Origin: an uncultured Clostridia bacterium
Lineage (GTDB): Bacteria > Bacillota > Clostridia > Christensenellales > Borkfalkiaceae
NCBI GenBank assembly: GCA_944376295.1
Contig: CALWCE010000001.1
Span: forward strand, 1-64,000
Direction: 5' to 3'
DNA: 64,000 bases
A program made the position numbers and the translations under genes. Under the pieces are notes generated by a model, which did not search any database, was not told the DNA's origin, and was given only the letters and a program-made list of their open reading frames with translations. Positions 16,350 to 25,336 of this stretch are shown piece by piece (within the stretch, counting starts at the first letter, position 1; every line of letters starts with the position of its first letter).

Positions 16350-18849
16350 GCGGACGGCGCGCCGTCCGACGCCTTTGCAGCCTGCGCCAAAGCCATCCCG
16401 CGGGCAGAATGAGAAGGGATGCGCACGCCACGAGCGCCCATGCGGGGAGCGGGAGCGCGGCGAGCCCGAACAAAGCGGCAAGAGGCGGGAGCGCGGCGAG
16501 AAGGACGGTGGATAAAACGCCCACAAGTTCCGTTGCGATGAGGACGCGGTTGAAGGCTCCTCCGCGCACGTTGAAGGCATGGAAAAGCTCTAAAAGGGAG
16601 AGCGTTAAAAAGGCGCAGGAAGAGGCGACGGCGTTCCCCCAAAGGACGATGCCGATCGTAAAGACCAAAAGAACGAGCGCCGTCTGCACCCCGCCGTAAA
16701 CGGCGATGGAACAAAGGGAGCGGCGGGACAAAATGTCGTCTGCACGGACGGGCGGGCGCTCCATGACGCCGACGGTGCGTTCGACGCCGAGGGCAAGGAC
16801 GGGCAGCGAGTCCGTGATGAGGTTGATCCACAAAAGCTGCGTCGAGGTGAGAAAATCGAACTGCCACAAAAAGAGCGTCGCAAGGAGCACGGCAAGCACT
16901 TCCGCAAGGTTGGTGGCGAGGAAGAAATCGATGGTGCGGCGCACGTTGAAAAAGACGCTCCGCCCCTCTTCCACCGCGCGGACGATGGCGGAAAAGTTGT
17001 CGTCGCCGAGCACCATGTCGGCGGCGTTCTTGGTGACGTCGGTGCCCGAGCCCATCGCAACGCCGATATCCGCCGCTTTCACCGAAGGCGCGTCGTTGAC
17101 GCCGTCCCCCGTCATGGCGACGACCTCACCCCTCTGTTGCAGCGCTTTGACGATGGCGAGCTTGTGCTTGGGGCTGACGCGCGCGAACACGCGGCAGCGC
17201 CCGATCGCTTGGGCATTTTCCCCCGCCGCGTCGAGTTCTTCCCCCGTCATGACCTCCTCTTTGGAAGCGGCGATGGAGAGCTCTTTTGCGACGGCGAGCG
17301 CCGTTGCGGGACTGTCGCCCGTGATCATCACCGTGCGCACGCCCGCCCGCTTGCACGCTTCGACCGCCTCTTTGGCGCCCTCGCGCGGCGGATCGAAGAG
17401 CGCGGCAAGCCCCAAAAAGTCAAGTTTCGTCTCCTCCGTTCCCTCGGCAAAGGCGAGAACGCGCATCGCCTTCTCCTCGTAAGCGGCGGCTTCCTTGCGG
17501 ATACGGGCGCAAAGTTCCTGCGTCAAAGCCCATCCGTCCGCCGTGCGGCAGTGGGAGAGGACGACGTCGAGCGCGCCCTTTTCGAGAAAGACCGCGCCCC
17601 CTTCCGCCTCGGCGCGCACGCGCATGAAGCGCGCTTCGGAGGTGAAGGGACATCCCCCCGCGAGCAGCCGCCCGCCCCGCTCGCCGCGGGCTTCCGCATA
17701 TTCGGCGAGCGCCACTTCGGTGGGATCGCCTACATAAGAGCCGCTGCTCCCCTTGACGCTCCCGCACAGGCGCATACAGCGCAGGAGCCGCTTTTCGCTC
17801 CCGTAGGGAAGGGCGGCGCCCACCGTCATGCGGTTTTGAGTGAGGGTGCCCGTCTTGTCCGAACAGATACAGGTGCAGCTGCCCAGCGTTTCGACGGCGG
17901 AGAGGCGGCGGCAGGTGACGCGGAAGGCGCTCATGCGCTGCACGCCCATCGCAAGGATGACGGTGACGACCGCGCCCATGCCTTCGGGGATGGCGGCGAC
18001 CGCGACGGCGATCGCGGACATCAGGTTTTGCAAAATGCCCGCCCGCTGCGACAGAACGCCCGCCACAAAGAGCGCCGCCGCGACGGAGAGCACGGTGTAG
18101 GAGATGATCTTCGCAAGGCGGGAGAGCACCTTGTCCAAAGGAGAAAGGGCGGGCTGCGCTTTTGTAAGAAGGTCGGCGATGGCGCCCATCTCCGTGTGCA
18201 TGCCCGTCTCCGTCACGACGCAGCGCGCCCTGCCCGAAAGGCAGAACGTACCCGAAAAGAGGGTGTTTTCCCGCTCGGCAAGGGCGGGCTTTTTCACGGT
18301 GCAGTCGCGCTTTCTGACGGGGCGCGACTCCCCCGTGAGCGGCGCTTCGTCGCACTTCACCCCTTCCGAGGAGAGGATGCGGCAGTCGGCGGGAATGCGG
18401 TCGCCCTCTTCCACTTCGACGATATCCCCGGGAACGAGAAGGGCGGCGGGCAGGACGCGCACCCTCCCCCCGCGCACAACTTTTGCCGTCGCCGTGGAGA
18501 GTTTTTTGAGTTTTTCGATGGCACTGTCGGCGCGGTACTGCTGCACCACCCCCACCGCCGCGTTGAGCGCGATGATGAAGAGCAGGATGGCGGTATCGGT
18601 GAGTTCGGACCTTTCTCCCGTGACATAGGCAAGCACGCCCGAAAGGACTGCCGCCGCCACGAGGATGAGCGTCATGAGATCTTTGAACTGGGCAAAGAAG
18701 AGGGCGGGGATGCTCCGCCGCTTGCCCTCTTTGAGCTCGTTTTTTCCGAATGCAGCAAGACGGCGCTCCGCCTCCTCCTGCGTGAGCCCCCCTTCCGTGC
18801 TGTTGAGCGTTTTCAAAGCGTCCTGTTTGGGACGGGCGTAGAGTTCCAT
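16303..18849 (-). CDS. Cation-transporting P-type ATPase (Ca2+ pump-like, P2A)
   Basis: This is an ion pump of about 848 residues. The actuator motif is LTGESRPVRK (TGES 172-175). The membrane-4 ion-site motif is AIPEGMGAVV (~287-295). The phosphorylation site is CSDKTGTLTQ (Asp331), and the hinge GDGVNDAPSVKAADIGVAMG comes later. The N-terminal cation-ATPase domain (LTQEEAERRLAAFGKNEL) and six C-terminal membrane segments fit the SERCA-like P2A group, so Ca2+ export (or Mn2+) is the best guess. The C-terminus ends in a very basic tail (QRRRTARRPLRKRRRR) encoded in the overlap with the deacetylase gene. ATG 18870 is the other possible start. Confidence 0.92.
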   Translation of the reverse strand: MELYARPKQDALKTLNSTEGGLTQEEAERRLAAFGKNELKEGKRRSIPALFFAQFKDLMTLILVAAAVLSGVLAYVTGERSELTDTAILLFIIALNAAVGVVQQYRADSAIEKLKKLSTATAKVVRGGRVRVLPAALLVPGDIVEVEEGDRIPADCRILSSEGVKCDEAPLTGESRPVRKRDCTVKKPALAERENTLFSGTFCLSGRARCVVTETGMHTEMGAIADLLTKAQPALSPLDKVLSRLAKIISYTVLSVAAALFVAGVLSQRAGILQNLMSAIAVAVAAIPEGMGAVVTVILAMGVQRMSAFRVTCRRLSAVETLGSCTCICSDKTGTLTQNRMTVGAALPYGSEKRLLRCMRLCGSVKGSSGSYVGDPTEVALAEYAEARGERGGRLLAGGCPFTSEARFMRVRAEAEGGAVFLEKGALDVVLSHCRTADGWALTQELCARIRKEAAAYEEKAMRVLAFAEGTEETKLDFLGLAALFDPPREGAKEAVEACKRAGVRTVMITGDSPATALAVAKELSIAASKEEVMTGEELDAAGENAQAIGRCRVFARVSPKHKLAIVKALQQRGEVVAMTGDGVNDAPSVKAADIGVAMGSGTDVTKNAADMVLGDDNFSAIVRAVEEGRSVFFNVRRTIDFFLATNLAEVLAVLLATLFLWQFDFLTSTQLLWINLITDSLPVLALGVERTVGVMERPPVRADDILSRRSLCSIAVYGGVQTALVLLVFTIGIVLWGNAVASSCAFLTLSLLELFHAFNVRGGAFNRVLIATELVGVLSTVLLAALPPLAALFGLAALPLPAWALVACASLLILPAGWLWRRLQRRRTARRPLRKRRRRTLLPGSAR

Positions 18850-18884
18850 ACGCTCAAAGTATGAGCGCATGAGAAAATTTAGAA

Positions 18885-18910
18885 CGAAAAACAGGCGGCA
18901 AAAGCCGCCT
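18885..18910 (-). terminator. Terminator after the anchored surface-protein gene
   Basis: Read leftwards, AGGCGGC-TTTT-GCCGCCT is followed by GTTTTTCGTT. It lies about 50 nt past the stop at 18962. Confidence 0.8.
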
Positions 18911-18961
18911 GCCAGAGAAGCGCGCCCATGCCGCAAAGAGAGCGGGCGCGCTTTGAAATGC

Positions 18962-21217
18962 TCACTGTTCGTTTTTCGGGAGGGTCATATCCAGCTTTTT
19001 CTTGTGCTTGAAGTACCAGAAGAGGAGCACCGCGCCGCCGACGCACAGGACGCCGAAGACGATGGTGAGCGCAAGATACACCCCGAAGCCCGCGTCGTAC
19101 GCGACGGCGTACTGCGTCTGCACGGAAGTGATCGAGAAGACGAGATAGTCTCCTTCGCGCGTCGATTGGACGGCGATATGCCCGCCGTCCTCCGCAAGGC
19201 GGAAAAGCGTCACGTTCTTGTTCGAGAAGAAGCCGTCGATGCGGATGCGCACGGTAAGGGGCGTATCGAGCTCGGTGACGATGCGGCCGCCGTCGCGAAG
19301 GGAGAAGGAGAAGATCTGACGCGACTCCATGCTGCCTCCCAGCTTGGGCGCCGTTGTCTCCTCCGTCACGTCCTCGATGACGAGCTCCCACGAAAGCGGG
19401 ATGCCCCCCTCGCGCTCCACGGTATAAAAGATCGTGCCGTCCTCGTTCGTCGCCGTGAGCGAAGCATAGTAGACGGTCAGCGTCGCCGTACGCGGCCCGC
19501 CGATAAGTTCGTAATTTTTCTCGTCCGTCACATAGAACGTGATCTGCACCGTGTAGATACCTGCGGAGAGATTTCCAACCGTCCCGCCGTCCGAAAGCGC
19601 CGCTTCGGAAAGAACGCCCGCAGGGAGGGAGGGCGTGAATGCCTCCGGAGAGACCCCCCATGCCCCCGCGCGCTCCACTGCCACCGCATCCGTTACGGGG
19701 ATATCCGCAGTATCGACGACATGTCGGGAGATATTGACAACGATGTTTGCCGAGCTGCCGCCCGCCTGTACGGAAACGGTGACAGCGCCGTCCACATGCG
19801 AGGCAAGATCGCCCGAGAGCGTATAAAAAGCCGTGATGTAATCTTCGCCCGAAAGCGTCTGCGTCTCGGCGGCAGTCCTGCCGAGAGGGCGGGAAACGCC
19901 GTCGTTGAACAGCCCCGTCACCGTCAGATCGGGAACGAGCACGTCGAGAGAAGAGTCAAAATAGACGGTCGCCGTCTGTTCGAACACCGCCTCCACGGAA
20001 GTCAGGGAAGGCGCGATCACGTCGACATAGAAGGAAGCGGACGCCGTTTCGCCCCCCTCCCCCTTCGCCAGCACGAGCACTTCCGCCCGTCCTACCGCAA
20101 GGCGTTCCTCCCCTTCGGGCAGCGAAAGTTCGAAGGATATCCGGGATGCGGGATATTCCGTGCCGTTTTGGTTGACGCCCGTCACGGCGAGCCCTTCCCG
20201 CAGCGCTTCGAGCTCCGTCGTCGGATAGATGTTCCCGACGGCAGAGTAGACCGCCTTCACCGAGGCGAGCGGGGTAAGGCTCAAAGAATACTCGCTCCCC
20301 GAGACCACGACTTCGAACGCGGAGGAATCGGAGAAAAAGCCGGAAGCCGACCCCGTTGCAAAAGGTCCGCTCTGCGACATGGAAACGCCGACGCGGCCCG
20401 TGAGCCCGTCCGCACGGATGCTCGCCCCGGGAGCGAGATAGAGGTTTTCCGTCCCGTCCGCCCCCTCGTTCCCCGAAACGGACGCACCCCCCGAAAGAGT
20501 GACTTCTCCTCCCGCATACACGCCGCCGCCGTTGCCCGAGCAGGCGTTGTCCGCGATCCTGCCGCCCGTCATGCGGAAGGACGAGCCGGGATAGAGGCAC
20601 ACGCCGCCGCCGTTGCCGCCGGAAAGATTATCGATGATGCCGCCGCCCGTCATGACCAGGCTGCCGCCGTCGCTGACCAGAACGCCTGCGCCGTCCTCGG
20701 ACGTATTGTGCGTGATATAGCCGTTTTCGAGCCTGAGCGAACCGCCCCGCTCCACGCGGACGCCGCCGCCCGTCAGTTCGCCGCCGCCCGATGCGCTCCC
20801 GTCCGTCACGACGAGCGGTCCGCCCGTCACGCGCAGCGTCCTTCCCGAACGCCCGTCCAGCGTAAAGCCGTTGAGATCGAGGGTGCAGGAGACGGAGACA
20901 GTCACCGTCGAAGCAGTGACGTCTTTAAGCAGCGTGAGCGTCGCGCCCTCCGTCCATGCGGCAAGCGCTGAGGAAAAGTCGGCATATCCCGTCGTGCTGC
21001 CGCCCGAAGTGACGGTCGCGACGTTCTGCGCGGGGGCAGGCTCTTCGCCGCCCGTTTCGCCCGAACTTCCGCCCGTTTCGCCGCCCGATCCAAGCGTTTC
21101 GTCCGGGTCCGTCGCCGCCTCGGCAGGCCGCACAGGCGCAAAAAACAAAACGAGCGCCGCAAAAAACGCCGCAAAAAGCAGGATGAAAATGGTGAGCCTA
21201 TGCCGCTCCGTCCTCAT
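18962..21217 (-). CDS. Secreted, C-terminally membrane-anchored protein with beta-helix-like repeats, function unknown
   Basis: This 751-residue protein has a signal peptide with cleavage after RPAEA (about residue 34). A Gly/Ser/Glu-rich linker (SGGETGGSSGETGGEEPAP) follows. Residues ~70-290 form a glycine-rich repeat region (LVMTGGGIIDN, FRMTGGRIADNACSGNGGGVYAGG) of the kind that makes parallel beta-helices in adhesins and polymorphic surface proteins. Residues ~300-650 look like several beta-sandwich or Ig-like modules. One membrane segment (VYLALTIVFGVLCVGGAVLLFWYF) and a KHKKK tail end the protein. A GGAGGG lies before the ATG. I do not recognise a catalytic domain; it is probably a surface or sporulation-associated structural protein. 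Confidence 0.75.
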   Translation of the reverse strand: MRTERHRLTIFILLFAAFFAALVLFFAPVRPAEAATDPDETLGSGGETGGSSGETGGEEPAPAQNVATVTSGGSTTGYADFSSALAAWTEGATLTLLKDVTASTVTVSVSCTLDLNGFTLDGRSGRTLRVTGGPLVVTDGSASGGGELTGGGVRVERGGSLRLENGYITHNTSEDGAGVLVSDGGSLVMTGGGIIDNLSGGNGGGVCLYPGSSFRMTGGRIADNACSGNGGGVYAGGEVTLSGGASVSGNEGADGTENLYLAPGASIRADGLTGRVGVSMSQSGPFATGSASGFFSDSSAFEVVVSGSEYSLSLTPLASVKAVYSAVGNIYPTTELEALREGLAVTGVNQNGTEYPASRISFELSLPEGEERLAVGRAEVLVLAKGEGGETASASFYVDVIAPSLTSVEAVFEQTATVYFDSSLDVLVPDLTVTGLFNDGVSRPLGRTAAETQTLSGEDYITAFYTLSGDLASHVDGAVTVSVQAGGSSANIVVNISRHVVDTADIPVTDAVAVERAGAWGVSPEAFTPSLPAGVLSEAALSDGGTVGNLSAGIYTVQITFYVTDEKNYELIGGPRTATLTVYYASLTATNEDGTIFYTVEREGGIPLSWELVIEDVTEETTAPKLGGSMESRQIFSFSLRDGGRIVTELDTPLTVRIRIDGFFSNKNVTLFRLAEDGGHIAVQSTREGDYLVFSITSVQTQYAVAYDAGFGVYLALTIVFGVLCVGGAVLLFWYFKHKKKLDMTLPKNEQ

Positions 21218-21348
21218 GCGTATCCCTCCGAAGATGGTTTCTTACGCGTAAAACGCTATATTTCGACAATATGTTACTTTGATTATACCATATCTTCCGT
21301 GAGAAGGCAAGCAAATGAAGAAAACTTGCGGGCGCGGGAGCTTCCCTT

Positions 21349-21377
21349 ACATATTTTCCCAAGCCTTCCGCATACTT
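21349..21377 (+). promoter_or_regulatory. Possible sigma-G-like promoter of the germination operon
   Basis: CATACTT at 21371-21377 matches the sigma-G -10 consensus CATNHTA at six of seven positions. ACATA at 21350-21354 is a four-of-five match to the GHATR -35 element, 16 nt upstream. gerA operons are known sigma-G targets. The predicted start point falls at the ATG at 21383, which is unusual. Confidence 0.35.
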
Positions 21378-21382
21378 GCTGC

Positions 21383-22813
21383 ATGAAACTTTCGGGCAAA
21401 ATGGAAGAAGACTTTGCGGCGCTCAAAGAGATCCTGCCCGCCGAGGACATCCTTTCCTTCGACTTCGCGGCGGAGGGCGGGATCGCGTTCCGCATCCTCT
21501 TTTGCGACCCCGTCACCGATAAGGAGCTTCTGGGCACGCTCGTAGTGCGGCCGCTCATGCACTACCGCGGCGGAAGAAGGGCGGAAGAGGTGGGAGAAAA
21601 GCTCGCTTCCCCCGAACTGCGCGCCTTTTCCGAGCTTGACGAGCTTGCGGGCGAGGTGCTTGCGGGGAACCCCGTTTTGTTGTGGGACGGGATGGACGAA
21701 GCGCTCGTCGTCGGCACCAAGAAGGTGTTCCTGCGCGCCGTCACGGAGCCGCCCACGAACGTCGCCGTCAAGGGCCCGCGCGAGGGATTCATCGAGGACG
21801 TCAAAGTGAATACCTCGCTCATCAGGCGGAGATTGAAAACGGGGGAGCTCAGGATCGTATTTTTGAAGATCGGCAGGCGGTCACAGACCTTCGTCGCCCT
21901 CTGCTATCTGGAAGGGACGGCGGAGGAAGCGGTCGTCAAAGGCGTTGAACAGCGGCTCAAAGCCGTCGATATCGACGGCGTGCCCGATTCTTCCTATCTT
22001 GCGGACTTCCTCTCGTCGCGGCCGCACGCGCTCATCAAACAGGCGGGGACGACGGAAAAACCCGATATCTTCTGTGCAAAGCTGCTCGAAGGGCGGGTGG
22101 GCATCCTTGTGGACGGCTCCCCCATCGCCCTCACGCTCCCCTATCTCCTGACGGAAGACCTGCAATCGGCGGAAGATTACTTCGTTCCCCCGCTGAGAGC
22201 GACGCTCACCCGCCTTGTGCGCCTTTTCGGGATGCTCGCGGCAATGTATCTGCCCGCCTTCTATGTGGCGGCGCAGCTGTTCAAACTGCAGCTCTTTCCC
22301 CTCAAGCTGCTCCTCACCATCGCGGGGAGCATCCGCGACATCCCCCTTTCGCCCTCCCTCGAAATGCTCCTCGTCCTCCTCATTTTAGAGATCCTGAACG
22401 AGGCGAGCATCCGCATGCCCAAATATGTGGGGATGGCGCTCTCGGTGGTGGGCGCGCTCGTTCTGGGCGAGACGGCGGTACGGGCGGGCATCTTTTCGAC
22501 GCCGACGATCATCATCGTCGCACTCAGCGGCATCGGGCTGTATGCCGTGCCCGACCTCATCGAAACGACGAGCGTGATGCGCCTCTTTCTGCTGCTCATG
22601 GCGGGGAGTTTGGGCACCTACGGCATCCTGCTCGCGACGGCTGCCGTTTTATACGAACTGACGGCGACGGAGAACTTCGGCGTGCCCCTCATGGCGCCCT
22701 TCGCCCCCGCCGATCCGCACGACATGAAGGACAGTATCGTCAAATTTTCGCTGCGCTCCCTCAAAGAGCGGCCGCATACGCTGTTGAGCCCCAACAAAAG
22801 GAGGATGAAATGA
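21383..22813 (+). CDS. Spore germination protein, GerA (A-subunit) family
   Basis: This 476-residue A-subunit of a germinant receptor sits in the spore inner membrane. The N-terminal soluble domain begins MEEDFAALKEILPAEDIL. The conserved late-N-domain segment is EDLQSAEDYFVPP. The membrane part starts at LVRLFGMLAAMYLPAFYVA and contains PLSPSLEMLLVLLILEILNEASIRMP (the GerA hallmark), ALVLGETAVRAGIFSTPTIIIVALSGIGLYAVPDL. The frame is open to 21200, but only the start at 21383 (or the ATG at 21401) fits family N-termini; no Shine-Dalgarno is visible. It is first in a three-gene operon with ATGA overlaps. Confidence 0.92.
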   Translation: MKLSGKMEEDFAALKEILPAEDILSFDFAAEGGIAFRILFCDPVTDKELLGTLVVRPLMHYRGGRRAEEVGEKLASPELRAFSELDELAGEVLAGNPVLLWDGMDEALVVGTKKVFLRAVTEPPTNVAVKGPREGFIEDVKVNTSLIRRRLKTGELRIVFLKIGRRSQTFVALCYLEGTAEEAVVKGVEQRLKAVDIDGVPDSSYLADFLSSRPHALIKQAGTTEKPDIFCAKLLEGRVGILVDGSPIALTLPYLLTEDLQSAEDYFVPPLRATLTRLVRLFGMLAAMYLPAFYVAAQLFKLQLFPLKLLLTIAGSIRDIPLSPSLEMLLVLLILEILNEASIRMPKYVGMALSVVGALVLGETAVRAGIFSTPTIIIVALSGIGLYAVPDLIETTSVMRLFLLLMAGSLGTYGILLATAAVLYELTATENFGVPLMAPFAPADPHDMKDSIVKFSLRSLKERPHTLLSPNKRRMK

Positions 22814-23907
22814 AAACGCTCCCTTCGGCGCGCACCATCGCGCCACGCCAGCTCCTCTTTTTCCTCGGGTGCGTCGCGCCCCTTGCAAAGCTCGTTTTGC
22901 TGCCCGCGCAGCTTGCGGCAGACGCAAAGAACGACCTTTTGCTCTCGGCGCTGCTTCCCGTCGTTTTGGAGAGCCTTTCCGTGTTCGCGGCGGTGCTGCT
23001 CTCCAAGCGCGCGCTATCCTTCTTCGCCCTGCTAAAGCGCACCTTCGGGCGGTCGGTGGCGGCTTTTGGAAGCGTCGTCCTCTCCCTCTTCTTCCTTCTC
23101 GCGGCGTATATCCCCCTTTTCGAACAAAAACTGATGGTGCAGAGCGTCTTTTACGACACCCTGCCTTCCGATCTTCTGTTCGCACCCTTCTTCCTGCTCT
23201 CCGTCTACTTCTGCTTAAAGCCCCTTGCAAGCTTCGGGCGCGTCTTCGACCTCTTGGGGCCGCTCTCCGTTCTCTCCTTCGCCGTCCTCGTGCTCTTTTC
23301 TGCGGGAGAGGCGGACTTTGCGGCGCTCCTTCCTGCCGGGATCTCGGGCGCGGAAGGCATTTTTGCGGGTGCGAAGCACGCCCTTGCCTGGTTCTTCGAC
23401 GGGGCGCTCGTCCTTCCTCTTCTGGATAAGATCGAATATAAAAAGGGGCTCGCGTGGAAGGCAGCCGCCGTGCATCTTGCGGGCGGCGGGGCGGTGCTCC
23501 TGTTCCTCGCCCTCTTTTACGGCATCTTTCAGGACATCTCCCCCGTGCAGTTCTTCGCCTTTGCAAAGACCGCCAAGTACTTCCCCGCCGTAGGCATCTT
23601 AGGAAGGGTGGACTATCTCTTCATCTATGCCCTCGCGCTTGCGATGATCTTTTCCTCGCTCATGCCCATGCTCTCAGCGGCGGAACTGCTCAAAGAGGCG
23701 TTCGGGGAAAGCAAACAGAAGTGCCTTTTGTATTCCCTGCTCTTGAACGGGTCGATGATCGCCTCTTCCGCCGCACTCGGCTTTGCCTTCCCCGCCGCGG
23801 AACGCTTTTTAACGCGCACGCTCGTGTGGCTCTTTCCCCTCTTTTCGGCGGCGCTGCCCCTTGCGCTGCTGCTCCTGCGGGAAAAGCGGAAAAGGAGGGA
23901 AACATGA
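22810..23907 (+). CDS. Spore germination permease, GerB (B-subunit) family
   Basis: This 365-residue integral membrane protein has about ten hydrophobic segments and is of the amino-acid-permease-like GerB family. It begins MKTLPSARTIAPRQLLFFLGCVAPLAKLVLLPAQLA, with the family's early P-x-x-L pattern. The central segment KPLASFGRVFDLLGPLSVLSF and the segment RVDYLFIYALALAMIFSSLMPMLSAAELLKE also fit. B subunits are thought to bind the germinant. It overlaps both neighbours by ATGA junctions, so all three receptor subunits are translationally coupled. Confidence 0.88.
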   Translation: MKTLPSARTIAPRQLLFFLGCVAPLAKLVLLPAQLAADAKNDLLLSALLPVVLESLSVFAAVLLSKRALSFFALLKRTFGRSVAAFGSVVLSLFFLLAAYIPLFEQKLMVQSVFYDTLPSDLLFAPFFLLSVYFCLKPLASFGRVFDLLGPLSVLSFAVLVLFSAGEADFAALLPAGISGAEGIFAGAKHALAWFFDGALVLPLLDKIEYKKGLAWKAAAVHLAGGGAVLLFLALFYGIFQDISPVQFFAFAKTAKYFPAVGILGRVDYLFIYALALAMIFSSLMPMLSAAELLKEAFGESKQKCLLYSLLLNGSMIASSAALGFAFPAAERFLTRTLVWLFPLFSAALPLALLLLREKRKRRET

Positions 23908-25163
23908 AACGCCTCTTGAAGCGCGCCGCGCCCAAATTTGCCCTCTTTTTGGGGGGAGCGCTCCTCTTTGCCTTCTTTTCCAACGACTTCGGGCTCGTCG
24001 ATATCCAGAAGACTGCCGTGATCCTGGCGGCGGGCATCGACAAAAGCGGGGAAGGATACGAGCTCACCGCGCAGATCTCCGTGCCCAAGGGCGGGGAAAC
24101 GGCGGGCGGGACGGCGAGCGTGGAGCTTTCGGGGAAGGGAGAGACGGTCGCCGACTGCCTCATGATGATGTACGCGGACTCTGGCTGGATCCCCAAGTTC
24201 GACTTCTGTTCGCTCGTCCTGCTCGGCGAAGAGGCGGCAAAAGAGGGCGCCATGCCCGCTCTCAACTACTTCCTACACAATGAGTATATGTCGGACAACT
24301 GCGCCGTTGCCGTTGCGGAGGGCAGCGCGGGCGAGATGCTGAAACAAACGAGCGCCATCGACGACACCCCTTCCCTCGCCATCCATAAACTCTTTTCGGG
24401 GGCGGCGGAAAAAACGGGCGCCGCCGTCAAGAACACGCTGCGCGAATTTGCCGTCGGCACGCTGGGCGTTTCCAAAAGTTCCTTCATGCCCTTCATCCGC
24501 ACCCTGCCCCACGAGAGCGGCACGGGCAGTTCGGGCGACACGGGAAGTTCGGGCGGCACGGGCAGTTCGGAAGGTTCGGGCGGCAAAAGCGAAGCGGAAG
24601 GTTCGGGCGGCAAAGGCGGGGCGAGCGGTTCGGAAGGGTCGGGCAGCGAAAAGGACGCGCCCGTGCTCTTCCGCGCGGAGGAGACCGCCCTCTTCCGGGA
24701 AGGGAAGATGACGGGGCTGCTCTCCGCCGAGGAGACGCTCGCCTTCAACCTCGTCCGCGGGAAGGTGAAAGCGGGCATCCTCACCGTGAAGGGAGAGGAC
24801 GGCGAGCCCGTCTCGCTCAGCATCAAGCGGGGAGGCGGCAGCGCAAAGCTCGGCGATGAGAGCGAGCCGCGGGCGAAACTTTCGGTGCAGCTCAAAGTGC
24901 TCGTGAGCGACCGCACGGAGGAAGACTTCATGGCGGGCACCGAGACCAACGTCGCGACGGACGAGGACGAACGCCGCGCGGAAGAACTCATCGCGTCGCA
25001 TATCGCCTCGCTCTGGGGGAAATGCAAGGCAAGCGGATGCGACCTCTTTTTGTTTGCGCGCGAGCTCTACCGCAAAGACCCGAAAGCGTTTGAGGCGAAC
25101 GTCGGGCTCATCCCCTCGGGCATGGGAGCGGATATCGAAGTTTCGGTGAGGGGCGCGGACTGA
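23904..25163 (+). CDS. Spore germination protein, GerC (C-subunit) family, lacking the lipobox cysteine
   Basis: This 419-residue protein has an N-terminal membrane segment (PKFALFLGGALLFAFFSND), then GLVDIQKTAVILAAGIDKSGEGYELTAQISVP, where typical GerC proteins read LSGCWD-x-REIE followed by the same kind of strand. The Ger(x)C C-terminal domain follows (VLVSDRTEEDFMAG through SLWGKCKASGCDLFLFARELYRKDPKAFE). Between them lies a low-complexity Gly/Ser insert of about 45 residues, around 200-245 (TGSSGDTGSSGGTGSSEGSG). No cysteine is present at the signal-peptide end, so it is probably anchored by its N-terminal helix rather than by lipid. AAGGAGG precedes the ATG, which overlaps the GerB stop. 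Confidence 0.87.
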   Translation: MKRLLKRAAPKFALFLGGALLFAFFSNDFGLVDIQKTAVILAAGIDKSGEGYELTAQISVPKGGETAGGTASVELSGKGETVADCLMMMYADSGWIPKFDFCSLVLLGEEAAKEGAMPALNYFLHNEYMSDNCAVAVAEGSAGEMLKQTSAIDDTPSLAIHKLFSGAAEKTGAAVKNTLREFAVGTLGVSKSSFMPFIRTLPHESGTGSSGDTGSSGGTGSSEGSGGKSEAEGSGGKGGASGSEGSGSEKDAPVLFRAEETALFREGKMTGLLSAEETLAFNLVRGKVKAGILTVKGEDGEPVSLSIKRGGGSAKLGDESEPRAKLSVQLKVLVSDRTEEDFMAGTETNVATDEDERRAEELIASHIASLWGKCKASGCDLFLFARELYRKDPKAFEANVGLIPSGMGADIEVSVRGAD

Positions 25164-25302
25164 GTTTTTCGGGGGGCTATCCCTCCCCGCCGACGCCGCG
25201 CCGAGACCGCCTCGATTTGCGATACGGGCGCCGCGGAAAACACCGCCTCGCTGCGCCGCGAAAAAAAGCGGGAAAAACGCAAAAAAATTTTTTCCCAAAC
25301 GC

Positions 25303-25330
25303 TTGACAAATTCAGGATATGTGTTATAAT
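25303..25330 (+). promoter_or_regulatory. Consensus promoter of the large non-coding RNA
   Basis: A perfect TTGACA at 25303-25308 and a perfect TATAAT at 25325-25330 are spaced by 16 bp. The predicted transcript start is about 25337. The promoter lies 140 nt after the GerC stop. The spacer before it (25164-25302) shows no gene, only an A/T-rich dyad GGGAAAAA...TTTTTTCCC at 25270-25296. Confidence 0.85.
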
Positions 25331-25336
25331 GTAGCC

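Noticed and set aside
15600-16580. N-terminal extension of galactokinase to 727 residues
   Set aside because: It would run antisense through the deacetylase gene, and galactokinases start where ATG 15599 lies.
23454-23903. Longer GerC start far upstream
   Set aside because: It would overlap GerB almost to its middle. The start at 23904 has AAGGAGG and the usual ATGA overlap.
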